Part shown: positions 1-7,585 of the stretch, piece by piece
Layout of the letters: each line of letters starts with the position of its first letter
Position numbering within the stretch: the stretch's first letter is position 1
Assembly: GCF_024585265.1 (NCBI RefSeq)
Contig: NZ_CP036533.1
Span: 1,426,001 to 1,490,000 of the forward strand
Direction: 5' to 3'
DNA from: Bradyrhizobium sp. WBAH42
Lineage (GTDB): Bacteria > Pseudomonadota > Alphaproteobacteria > Rhizobiales > Xanthobacteraceae
DNA: 64,000 bases
Notes under the pieces: generated by a model
Databases searched by the model: none
What the model saw: the letters and a program-made list of their open reading frames with translations, nothing else
Told to the model about the DNA's origin: nothing
Translations under genes and position numbers: made by a program

Positions 1-203
1 TCGAAATCGAAGATCCGCGTGATCGCGCCGAGCGCCAGCGCGACGGCCGAGAACGAGACGACGAAGCCGAGCGCGATCATCGCGGGGCGCAGTTGCGAGG
101 AGTGCCCGATCGAAGCGCCAAGCAGGATCGGCAGCATCGGCAACGTGCAGGGCGCGGCGATGGTGAGGATTCCGGCGAGGAGAGCAAAGAGGAGTTCGAG
201 CAT
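1..203 (-). CDS. CcdA/DsbD-family membrane protein, 5' part
   Basis: This is the N-terminal part (about 67 residues) of an integral membrane protein; the gene runs off the left edge of the window. It starts MLELLFALLAGILTIAAPC, followed by a Pro-Met-Leu-Pro run and a second hydrophobic stretch. An APC-x-LPMLP-type motif in the first helix is characteristic of the CcdA/DsbD transmembrane family, which passes reducing equivalents across the cytoplasmic membrane for cytochrome c maturation or periplasmic thiol reduction. The start is the ATG complementary to 201-203. The downstream part is unseen, so the exact subfamily is uncertain. Confidence 0.7.
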   Translation of the reverse strand, partial: MLELLFALLAGILTIAAPCTLPMLPILLGASIGHSSQLRPAMIALGFVVSFSAVALALGAITRIFDF

Positions 204-327
204 GGCGCACTCGTTATGGTGGTCGCGAGGGATGTTCGGGATGGATGCGACGGTCGTTACGCAGCGTCACGCCTTCGTGACGGAGCCTATCGCTTTGCAG
301 AGCACGGTGCCGGCTCCGCCATCGGTG

Positions 328-478
328 CGCTCCCTCCCCCGCTTGCGGGGGAGGGCTGGGGAGAGGGTGTCTCCACAACGGGACACTCCCCCAGAGGAAA
401 GAACCCTCACCCGCCGCGCCGGCGATGCTGCGCATCGCCCGGGCGCGTCGGCCTCTCCCGCAAGCGGGAGAGGCGGAG
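328..478. repeat. Dispersed intergenic inverted repeat, family A
   Basis: The arms CTCCCCCGCTTGCGGGGGAG (left) and CTCTCCCGCAAGCGGGAGAG (right) frame a central segment with GAGAGGGTGTCTCCACAACG. A close copy lies at 8953-9078, a more diverged one at 41511-41650, and an arm-only fragment near 34957-34988. Repeats of this kind are common between genes in Bradyrhizobium. No coding sense is seen. Confidence 0.75.
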
Positions 479-512
479 CCTGCAGCTGCCGCCGCGGGCC
501 CCAAATACAAAA

Positions 513-540
513 CGACCCGGACGGGGCATCGTCCGGGTCG
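513..540 (-). terminator. Rho-independent terminator reading on the minus strand
   Basis: A perfect 11-bp stem CGACCCGGACG / CGTCCGGGTCG encloses a 6-base loop. On the minus strand it is followed by TTTTGTATTTGG. It would end transcripts from the sigma-factor gene at 704-1315, leaving an unusually long 3' stretch of about 165 bases (541-703). That stretch also holds a short stem GCGGAA/TTCCGC at 588-603. The whole gap 204-703 contains only this and the family A repeat. Confidence 0.7.
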
Positions 541-703
541 CTGGAGGTCTTGGGAGGTTTAACGAAACCGTATGGGAGCTTTATAGAGCGGAAGTTTTTC
601 CGCCTGATGTTGTCGTTTGTTTCAATTGTTTCATCAGTGGTAACGCTTCCGTGTCCGGGAATAGGGCCAACATTGATGTCCTATCCCCTTGAAATCATTG
701 CGC

Positions 704-1315
704 TTACGCGGCGAAACGGTCGACGCCGGCGCCCTTAAGCAAATCGGCGAGTTGCTTGCGGGCATAGAACATCCGCGTCTTCACCGTGCTCTGGGGGATG
801 CCGATGATCTGGCCGACCTCCTCCACCGACTTCTCGTGGTAGTAGACGAGGTTGATGATCTCGCGGTGCGCCGGCGACAGCTTCTGCACGCAGGCGCGCA
901 GGATGGCGCTGGTGTCGCTGCGGTCGAGCGAGGTCTCCGGCGTGTCGCAATCATCAGGAATCTGGCGCACGTCTTCCTGATCGATGTCCTCGAAGCGGCG
1001 CTGGCGCATCGCGGTCAGCGCCTTGAAGCGGGCGATCGAGAGCAGCCAGGTGGACACCTGCGAGCGGCCCTGGAACTGGCCGGCGGTCCGCCACACGTCC
1101 AGAAACACCTGGCTGACCAGATCTTCCGCCGTGGTGGCGTCGCGCACGATGCGCAGGATGAAGCGGTACACCCGCACATTGTGCCGGCAATAAAGGATGT
1201 GCATGGCCGTCCGGTTGCCGCCGGCAATGCTTTCGAGGAGCATGTCGTCCGAGGTCGCCTGAGCGGCAATGATGCTCTGGCTGGCTTGGGCGTTGATGGC
1301 AATGACGTTCGGCAT
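704..1315 (-). CDS. ECF-type RNA polymerase sigma factor
   Basis: A 203-residue sigma-70-family factor of the extracytoplasmic-function size class. Region 2 spans about residues 25-100 (the VYRFILRIVRDATTAEDLVS and VFLDVWR stretches that contact core polymerase and the -10 element). Region 4 spans about 135-195, with a helix-turn-helix around SVEEVGQIIGIPQSTVKTRM for -35 recognition. The ECF family normally pairs with an anti-sigma factor encoded next door. None is seen here: upstream is a 424-base gap and downstream a terminator. Its control is therefore unknown. The start ATG gives MPNVIAINAQ; about 25 poorly conserved residues precede region 2. Confidence 0.9.
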   Translation of the reverse strand: MPNVIAINAQASQSIIAAQATSDDMLLESIAGGNRTAMHILYCRHNVRVYRFILRIVRDATTAEDLVSQVFLDVWRTAGQFQGRSQVSTWLLSIARFKALTAMRQRRFEDIDQEDVRQIPDDCDTPETSLDRSDTSAILRACVQKLSPAHREIINLVYYHEKSVEEVGQIIGIPQSTVKTRMFYARKQLADLLKGAGVDRFAA

Positions 1316-1396
1316 GGACTTGGCTCCCCGTAGCGCCGCAACCGAGCGGCGTTTCCTTGGGTCAAAGTGTTAATCAGCCAACGTTTCGGGACGTCT

Positions 1397-1463
1397 GCAC
1401 GAAAAGCGGAAAATGGTTTCGTGCGCCGTCAAATTGTTTCGTAGCAACCGCCGCGACGAAACA
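1397..1463. promoter_or_regulatory. Two adjacent inverted repeats with TTTCGT/ACGAAA core
   Basis: GCACGAAA at 1397-1404 pairs with TTTCGTGC at 1417-1424. TGTTTCGT at 1435-1442 pairs with ACGAAACA at 1456-1463. Both dyads have perfect 8-bp arms and share the ACGAAA core; another ACGTTTCG lies at 1381-1388. They sit 80-150 bp upstream of the sigma-factor start. They could be operator sites or folded RNA; the binding factor is unknown. Confidence 0.4.
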
Positions 1464-1625
1464 TTCGAGGCAAAAAACCGTGTGATTTCAATATACGGAA
1501 AATACGGGGGTAGGTTATCGGACGCGGACAGTGACGCCGCGGAACGAATCCCGGGGGATTGCGTTTGGTCGCGCCGCTCCCACCGCCGTCGTCCCGGGGC
1601 GCGAAGCGTTCAAGATGCCGGTCTC

Positions 1626-1715
1626 GTAGGGTGGGCAAAGGCGCAAAGCGCCGTGCCCACGATCTCTCGCAATTATCGAAGGAATGGTGGGCACGCTTCG
1701 CTTTGCCCACCCTAC
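1626..1715. repeat. Dispersed inverted repeat, family B
   Basis: The arms begin GTAGGGTGGGCAAAG and end CTTTGCCCACCCTAC around a central ACGATCTCTCGC region. Further copies lie at 21957-22044 and 59225-59312. It occupies most of the gap between the response-regulator stop and the sigma-factor promoter region and may also act as a bidirectional terminator. Confidence 0.75.
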
Positions 1716-1739
1716 CGGCATCTGGCGTGCCGCTCGCCC

Positions 1740-2471
1740 TTACGCCTTCTCGCCCTGCGGCGAGAACAGATAGCCGCCGCCGCGGATGGTGCGGATCACG
1801 GCGGGCTTGGCCGGGTCGGGCTCGATCTTGCGGCGGATGCGCATGATGCGCAGATCGACCGCGCGGTCGAAGGCTTCGGCATCGCGGGCGTTGGCAAGCT
1901 CGAGCAGGCGCTCGCGCGACAGCACGCGCTTCGGGTTGGCCGCGAACACCTTCAAGAGCCCGAACTCGGACGCCGTCAGCGGATGCTCGTTGCCCTCGTC
2001 GTCGCGCAAGGCCTGCGCTTCGAGGTCGAGCCATTTGGTGCCGAAGCGCACCAGCTGCTCCTTGTCCGACTTCGCCGCCGGCGCGTCCGCCGCCTTGGCC
2101 GGCCCGCTCCGGCGCAGCACCGAGCGGATGCGCGCCATCAATTCGCGCAGCTCGCAGGGCTTTGCGACGTAATCGTCGGCGCCGAGCTCGAGGCCGACCA
2201 CGCGGTCGATCGGGCTCGCGGTCGCGGTCAGCATGATCACGGGCACGTTGATGCGGCTCTTGAGGTCGCGGATGATCGAGAGCCCGTCTTCCTCGGGCAT
2301 GTTGAGGTCGAGCACGACGAGGTCGGGCATGCTGCCCTGGATCGCGGCGCGCAAGGATTTGCCGCCGTCGCACAGCGTCACGGTGAAGCCGTGCATCTTG
2401 AGGTAATCGCCGACCATCTCCCGGGCCGGGGCCTCGTCGTCGACGATCATGATGTGCTGGCTTTGAGTCAT
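1740..2471 (-). CDS. OmpR/PhoB-family response regulator
   Basis: A 243-residue two-component regulator. The receiver domain (about 5-120) has the acidic pair D11/D12, the phospho-acceptor D55 in VVLDLNMPEEDG, the switch T82 and K104 in ADDYVAKP. A linker with AAKAADAPAAK leads to a C-terminal winged helix (about 145-240) of the OmpR type with VDLRIMRIRRKIEPDP and the end GGGYLFSPQG. It is the last gene of a run with two histidine kinases and a TRAP-type binding protein, 10 bp after the DUF3369 kinase stop. It is therefore the likely output of that signalling chain. Target promoters are unknown. Confidence 0.93.
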   Translation of the reverse strand: MTQSQHIMIVDDEAPAREMVGDYLKMHGFTVTLCDGGKSLRAAIQGSMPDLVVLDLNMPEEDGLSIIRDLKSRINVPVIMLTATASPIDRVVGLELGADDYVAKPCELRELMARIRSVLRRSGPAKAADAPAAKSDKEQLVRFGTKWLDLEAQALRDDEGNEHPLTASEFGLLKVFAANPKRVLSRERLLELANARDAEAFDRAVDLRIMRIRRKIEPDPAKPAVIRTIRGGGYLFSPQGEKA

Positions 2472-2481
2472 GGTCTTTGCA

Positions 2482-4227
2482 TCATGGTATTTCGGTCGCG
2501 GGGAGGGTGATGGTGAAGGTCGAGCCCTTGCCGGGGCCCTCGCTTTCGGCGGTCACCTCGCCGCCGTGCATGTCGATGATACGCTTGACGATGGACAGAC
2601 CAAGTCCCGTCGAGCTCTCGCCGGCGGTCGGTTTGGCCGACAGCCGCTGGAACCGGCCGAACAGGCGGCCGAGATCCTCCGGCGACAGGCCGGCGCCCTC
2701 GTCGCTGACACGGACCATGGTGTCGCTGCCTTCGTGCACGACGGCCACCTCGATCTTGCCGCCGATCGGCGAGTATTTGATGGCGTTGCTGATGAGATTG
2801 TCGATCGCCTCGCGGATGCGGTCGGTGTCGCACATGGTGACGATGTTGGCCGGCGCCGTGACGCTGATCGCCTGCTGCTTGTTGACGGCGAGCGGCTGGT
2901 TGGCCTCGGCGACCTCCTTGACCAGGGCGGCGACGTCGACCGGCTCGCGGCGGATGGTGATGTCGAAGGCATCCGCCATCGCGTCCGAGATCAAATGATC
3001 GACCATCGTGGTCAGGCGCTTGGTGGCGTCGCGGATGTGGTCGACCTGGGCGACCACGCCGCTTTCCGAGGCGCCGGTCGAGATCAGCTCCTTCAGCATC
3101 TCGGTGCGGCCGAGAATGACGCCGAGCGGGTTCTTCAGGTCGTGCGCGACGGTGCCCAGAATCTCGTTCTTGAAGCCGTTGGCGCGCTGCAGGCGCAGCC
3201 ATTGCGCCGAGAGCCGGCGGTTGGCCTGCATCAGCGCGCGGGTGCGCTGGGCGACGCGGTCCTCCAGCTGGGTGTTGGCGTCCTGCAGCTGCTGATAGAG
3301 GATGACGTTGTCGAAGGCGATCGAGAGCCGGCTCGAGAAGATCTCGACCAGCGAGCGGTCGGTCTCCGACAGCTCGCGCTCGGCCTGCAGCAGCACCACG
3401 ACCTCGCGCCCCGATCCGGTGCGCAAATAGATCACGCTGCGATGGTCGGCGAACTCGTTCTTGCGGCGCTGGAACGCGGCCTCCACCATCTCGCGCAGCT
3501 CGGGGTCGAGCGCCTTCGACGACGTGGTGCCGATGAAGCGGCTGTAGCAGCCGCTGCCGGCGAGCACGGAGAGCTCGGGATCGTTGCCGCCATTGTCGCG
3601 CAGCACGAGGATGCCGGCGCAATCGACGTTGAGCAGCGAAGCGAGCTGGGTCAGGACGCCCTCGGCGAGCCGCTGCATCGACTTGAAGTCGTACAGCGTG
3701 GATGCGGCGTCGATGATGATCTCCAGCCCGCGCCGCGTCTGCACCATGCGCTCGAGCTGCTGATAGGAGCGCAGCGCCGCGGTCAGCGAGGTGAACAGCT
3801 TGTCGGCGGTGAGCTCGGTCTTGGCCTTGTAGTCGTTGATGTCGTACTGAACGATCACGCGCCGCTCCGGCGCCTGGCCGGGCTGGCCGGTGCGCAGGAT
3901 GATGCGCACGGTCTCGTTCCGGATCTCGTTGCGGATGAACTCGACCAGCTCGAGGCCGGCGACGTCGGTCTCCATGATGACGTCGAGCAGCACGGCGGCG
4001 ACGTCGCGGTGCTCGGCCATCAGCTTGCGGCCTTCCGCCGCGGAATAGGCCGACAGGATCTCCAGGCTCTGGCCGTTCAGACTGTAGTCCGACAGCGCAA
4101 AACGCGTGCCGTCATGGACGGCCGGATCGTCATCGATGACGGCGATCTTCCATTTCCGGGCGTTGCTATCCTCCGACGCGGTACCGGTATCGTCGATCAG
4201 GTGGAGGACATCGTCCTGTTCGGCCAT
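2482..4227 (-). CDS. Hybrid receiver-DUF3369 histidine kinase
   Basis: A 581-residue soluble kinase. An N-terminal receiver domain (about 25-150) carries D82 in VLLDVIMETD. A DUF3369/GAF-like segment follows (about 160-310), then a coiled linker ending QRTRALMQANRRL, a HisKA domain with H362 in VAHDLKNP, and a HATPase domain with N, G1 (DEGAGLSPEDLGRLFGRF) and G2 (GLGLSIVKR) boxes. No membrane segment or signal peptide is seen, so it probably takes its input through the receiver from the membrane kinase encoded just upstream (31-bp gene overlap) or through the GAF-like part, and passes phosphate to the response regulator downstream. The receiver-first layout suggests a two-kinase relay (inference). 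Confidence 0.9.
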   Translation of the reverse strand: MAEQDDVLHLIDDTGTASEDSNARKWKIAVIDDDPAVHDGTRFALSDYSLNGQSLEILSAYSAAEGRKLMAEHRDVAAVLLDVIMETDVAGLELVEFIRNEIRNETVRIILRTGQPGQAPERRVIVQYDINDYKAKTELTADKLFTSLTAALRSYQQLERMVQTRRGLEIIIDAASTLYDFKSMQRLAEGVLTQLASLLNVDCAGILVLRDNGGNDPELSVLAGSGCYSRFIGTTSSKALDPELREMVEAAFQRRKNEFADHRSVIYLRTGSGREVVVLLQAERELSETDRSLVEIFSSRLSIAFDNVILYQQLQDANTQLEDRVAQRTRALMQANRRLSAQWLRLQRANGFKNEILGTVAHDLKNPLGVILGRTEMLKELISTGASESGVVAQVDHIRDATKRLTTMVDHLISDAMADAFDITIRREPVDVAALVKEVAEANQPLAVNKQQAISVTAPANIVTMCDTDRIREAIDNLISNAIKYSPIGGKIEVAVVHEGSDTMVRVSDEGAGLSPEDLGRLFGRFQRLSAKPTAGESSTGLGLSIVKRIIDMHGGEVTAESEGPGKGSTFTITLPATEIP

Positions 4228-6275
4228 TGAGAAGATCCGTCACTTTCTGTGCTTTGCGCGCCGCCCTTGGCGACGCGGGGCATGATAATGCGAAAAGTAG
4301 TGCCTTGTCCCAGCTTGGATTCCAGCATCATGCGGCCGCCGAGCTGTTGGGTGACGAGGTTATAGACGATATGAAGGCCAAGTCCCGTGCCGCCTTCATT
4401 GCGCCGGGTGGTAAAGAAAGGGTCAAAGGCCTGGCGCTGCACGTCGGGGGTCATGCCGGCCCCGTCGTCGGAGAAGCTGATCTCGATGTCCTCGGTCCCG
4501 CGCGGCCGCGCCGAGATCGCGATCCGGCCGGCGCGGCCGTCGGCGAAGGCGTGGTTGGCGGCGTTTAGGAAGAGGTTGGTCAGGATCTGGCCGTAGGAGC
4601 CGGGATAGCCGTCGAGCAGCAGCCCCTCGGGCACGTCGACCTCCAGCGTGATCGGCGAGCGCTTCAGCACGGGCTTGAGGCTGGCGATGATCTGGTCGGT
4701 GGCTTCGCTCAGGGAGAACTGCCGCCGCTCGGCATGGGAACGGTCGACCGCGACTTGCTTGAACGACTGGATCAGCTCGCCGGCGCGCTGGAGATTGGCG
4801 ACGAGCTGCTGCGAGGCGTCGCGCGAGGATTGCACGAACTCCTCCAGCTGCGAGCGGCGCAGGCCGCCGTCGCCCTTGAGCTGGGCTTCGAAGATTTCGG
4901 TGCGCCGGGCAAAGCTCGAGGCCACCGTCAGGCTGATGCCGATCGGGTTGTTGACCTCGTGCGCGACGCCGGCAACCAGGCCGCCGAGCGCGGCCAGCCG
5001 CTCGGCGTCGATCAGGTTCTGCTGCGCGGCGTTGAGCTCGAGCAGGGCGCTCTCGGCCTTCTCCTTCGAGGCGCGCAGCTCGTCCTCGGTCCGGCGCTTG
5101 GCGATCGCGTTCTCGCGGAACACCTCCACCGCGCGCGCCATGGCGCCGACCTCGTCGCGCGCCTTGGTGCCCTGCACCTCGCGGTCGAGATCGCCGAGCG
5201 TGATCGCGCGCATCGCCGTCATGATCTGCTGCAGCGGCAGGCGGATCGACAGCGCGATCAGGACGCCCGCGGTGAGGATGATGCCGAGGAAGATCACCGC
5301 GATCGACAGCACGCGCCGTGAGATGTCCGCCAGCGTGCGGTCGAACGTCTCCTGCGCCTTCTGCTCGCGCTGGCGCATCTTGGTCGAGAGGTCGTCGATG
5401 GCGCCGATCGCCTCGGCCTGGCTGGCGTCGATGGTGTTGCGCAACAGCTCGGTGCGGCTCGCAAGCTGCTCGGAGAGCTTTGCAAAGCCCTCGCGCAGCG
5501 CGGCGGTGCGGGCGCCGAGCCGCTGCAGCGCCATCCTCTGCAGGTCGTTGTCGGCGAGATCGATCATGACCGGGATGGTCCGCTCGATCGTCTCGGTGTT
5601 GCGGCGTGCGTCGTCGGCGGCGCCCGAGGACTGCGACAGATAATAGGAATTGGCCGCAACCAGCATCGCGGTGAAGGCCTCGCGGGATTTGCCGAGCGAG
5701 GGCCAGATCAGCGCGTCGCGATGGCCGGTGGCGCCCTCGATGATGGAGTAGAGCCCGGCCATGTCCCTGGCCGGGCCCTGCACCTGCTCTTCATAAGTCT
5801 TGGCGATCGTGGCCTGCACGCTGCGCAGCTCGCCGAAGCCGTTGAGGAAGCGGTCGGTGGTGCGCTCCAGCTCCTCGACCGAGCCCGACAGCATCGGGTC
5901 CTTGGCGGCGCGACCCGTCAGCGTGCCCAGCACCGCCTCGCGCAGCAACAGGATCTCGGCGAACAGGTCCGGGCTCGGCTGGTTGATGTAGCGGTGGATC
6001 AGGTTCTGCAGCCGTCCGGTCTCGCTTTCAAGCAGCGCCAGGATCCGGTCGGACTCGCGCACCTGGCGCACGTCGTCCCAGGCCGAACCGAGCACCTGCG
6101 CGCCGTTCCAGATCATCGCCACCAGCACCACGACCACGGCGGAGTTCAGCGCGGCGATCGACAGGATGCGCCAGCGGATCGGCACCGCCCGCAGCAGGCC
6201 GACGATGCGCGCGCGCAGCTGCCCGATCGGGCCGGGCGGCTTGTCCGCGTGTTCGCTATGTCCAAGCGCAGCCAA
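4197..6275 (-). CDS. Membrane-bound sensor histidine kinase with HAMP
   Basis: A 692-residue kinase. The first transmembrane helix lies near 37-60. A long, mainly helical periplasmic domain follows (about 60-320; ESDRILALLESETGRLQNLI and similar helices, four-helix-bundle type as in TorS/PilJ-like sensors), with a second transmembrane helix near 322-345. Then come a HAMP linker, a coiled coil (AIAKRRTEDELRASKEKAES), a dimerisation domain with the phospho-acceptor in GVAHEVNNPIG, and a HATPase with DDGAGM and GGTGLGLHIV. There is no receiver. It directly follows a TRAP-type binding protein (6 bp gap), which suggests that the periplasmic domain reads the ligand-loaded binding protein, as TorS reads TorT. 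That partnership is inferred from gene order. Confidence 0.9.
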   Translation of the reverse strand: MAALGHSEHADKPPGPIGQLRARIVGLLRAVPIRWRILSIAALNSAVVVVLVAMIWNGAQVLGSAWDDVRQVRESDRILALLESETGRLQNLIHRYINQPSPDLFAEILLLREAVLGTLTGRAAKDPMLSGSVEELERTTDRFLNGFGELRSVQATIAKTYEEQVQGPARDMAGLYSIIEGATGHRDALIWPSLGKSREAFTAMLVAANSYYLSQSSGAADDARRNTETIERTIPVMIDLADNDLQRMALQRLGARTAALREGFAKLSEQLASRTELLRNTIDASQAEAIGAIDDLSTKMRQREQKAQETFDRTLADISRRVLSIAVIFLGIILTAGVLIALSIRLPLQQIMTAMRAITLGDLDREVQGTKARDEVGAMARAVEVFRENAIAKRRTEDELRASKEKAESALLELNAAQQNLIDAERLAALGGLVAGVAHEVNNPIGISLTVASSFARRTEIFEAQLKGDGGLRRSQLEEFVQSSRDASQQLVANLQRAGELIQSFKQVAVDRSHAERRQFSLSEATDQIIASLKPVLKRSPITLEVDVPEGLLLDGYPGSYGQILTNLFLNAANHAFADGRAGRIAISARPRGTEDIEISFSDDGAGMTPDVQRQAFDPFFTTRRNEGGTGLGLHIVYNLVTQQLGGRMMLESKLGQGTTFRIIMPRVAKGGAQSTESDGSSQWPNRTMSST

Positions 6276-6281
6276 CAGGCC

Positions 6282-7298
6282 TCACTCCACCTTGCGAATG
6301 CGTTCGATCAGCGCGGCCGCCGCGGGGTCGCGTTCGGCCTTGGCGTAGATTGCGGCCATCGCCTCCTCGAACGGCTTGCGGTCGATGTCCTTGACGACGG
6401 TCACGCCGGCTTCCTGCGCCTTGCGCTGCGACTGGTCCTCGAGGTCGCGCCACTTCTCGCGCATGAACCGGCTGGAGCGCTGCGCGGCCTCCTTGAAGAT
6501 TGTCTGCTCCTCTGCCGACAGGCTCTTCCAGGCCTTCAGCGAGATCACCAGCACTTCCGGGCTCATCGTGTGCTCGGTGAGCGAGTAATAGCCGGCATGC
6601 TTGTAATGGTCCGTGGTCACGAAGGATGGCCAATTGTTCTCGGCGCCGTCGATCAGATGGTTGGCAAGCCCGGTGATCACCTGCCCGTAGGGAAGCTCGA
6701 CCGGCTCGGCGCCGAGCGCGCGCATCATCTGGCTCATCAACTCCGACTGCTGCACCCGGATCCGCAATCCCTTGAGATCCGCGATGGTCTTTACCGGGCG
6801 GACCCCGTTGTAGATCGACCGCGCGCCCGAATCGTAGAAGGCGAGCCCGACGAAGCCGTAGGGCTCGAAGCTGCCGAGGATCTCGCTGCCGACAGGTCCG
6901 TCCAGCACCTTCTGCATGTGCTCGATGGACCGGAACAGGAACGGCATCGCCAGCACGTTCATGGCCGGGACGAAATTGCCGATCAGCGCCACGTTGGTCC
7001 GGTTGAGGTCGATCGCACCGGCCCGGGTCTGCTCGATGGTCTCCTTTTCCTCCCCGAGCTGGCGGGAGTGGAACACCTTGATCTCGTGCCGGCCGCCGGT
7101 GCGCTCGGCGATCAGGGCGCCCATGTAGCGCAGCGCCTGGACGGTCGGGTAATTCTCGGTCTGGGTATCGGCGGCGCGAAATTCGCGCGCAACAGCGCCC
7201 GTCGCGCACATGCTCGACGAGACTGCGGCAAGCAGAAGCGCAACGAAGACCACCCCGGTCCGCGAGAGTTCGGCACGGCTCAACACTGGCACACTCAA
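6282..7298 (-). CDS. TRAP-type (DctP-family) substrate-binding protein
   Basis: A 338-residue exported protein. A hydrophobic N-terminus (about 14-37) is followed by a DctP fold. The family's conserved arginine region is seen in LKGLRIRVQQSELM (near residue 185), followed by GAEPVELPYGQVITGLANHLIDGAENN. DctP proteins bind organic acids in the periplasm and normally deliver them to a DctQM permease. No DctQ or DctM gene is seen within 7 kb. Instead the gene is first in an operon with two kinases and a response regulator, so a sensory role is likely. The start used gives MSVPVLSRAEL; a later internal start is possible. Confidence 0.88.
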   Translation of the reverse strand: MSVPVLSRAELSRTGVVFVALLLAAVSSSMCATGAVAREFRAADTQTENYPTVQALRYMGALIAERTGGRHEIKVFHSRQLGEEKETIEQTRAGAIDLNRTNVALIGNFVPAMNVLAMPFLFRSIEHMQKVLDGPVGSEILGSFEPYGFVGLAFYDSGARSIYNGVRPVKTIADLKGLRIRVQQSELMSQMMRALGAEPVELPYGQVITGLANHLIDGAENNWPSFVTTDHYKHAGYYSLTEHTMSPEVLVISLKAWKSLSAEEQTIFKEAAQRSSRFMREKWRDLEDQSQRKAQEAGVTVVKDIDRKPFEEAMAAIYAKAERDPAAAALIERIRKVE

Positions 7299-7342
7299 CC
7301 CCTCAGTGGTGGAGTCTATGGCGGAAGGAAAAGGTTCAATGC

Positions 7343-7441
7343 AATCTAAAGCGTTTTCAAGCGAAGTGGATACCGGTTCGCGTAAAGAAAACGCGTCAAA
7401 TTAAGGTCTAGAGACCCGTTCCGATCGGAACGAGGCTCTAG
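7343..7441. repeat. Rhizobial intergenic repeat with near-perfect palindrome
   Basis: The segment AAAGCGTTTTCAAGCGAAGT ... AAGAAAACGCGTC is a motif widely scattered in rhizobial genomes. It is followed at 7408-7441 by a 34-bp near-perfect palindrome centred on CGTTCCGATCGGAACG with CTAGAG/CTCTAG ends. It lies between the divergent DctP and UgpB-like genes, so it overlaps both upstream regions. Confidence 0.65.
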
Positions 7442-7585
7442 CAGATGGTTAAGGGAAGGCCATCCCGCCTGGTTCCGCAAGACCGATTGTGCGGCGCGGC
7501 CGGCGTTCATTCCCGGTTGAAACCGGTTATGTCGCGCCTTAAGCAGGGCAGCCGGCTGTCGCCGTGCGTTCTGGGAAGAGCCATC

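Noticed and set aside
2470..4230. A long open frame on the plus strand opposite the DUF3369 kinase.
   Set aside because: It is the antisense shadow of a GC-rich gene with clear kinase motifs on the minus strand; its translation is Asp/Arg/Leu/Val-rich and lacks domains.
5721..7349. A 542-codon plus-strand frame over the sensor kinase and DctP genes.
   Set aside because: It spans two real minus-strand genes and has the low-complexity composition of a shadow frame.
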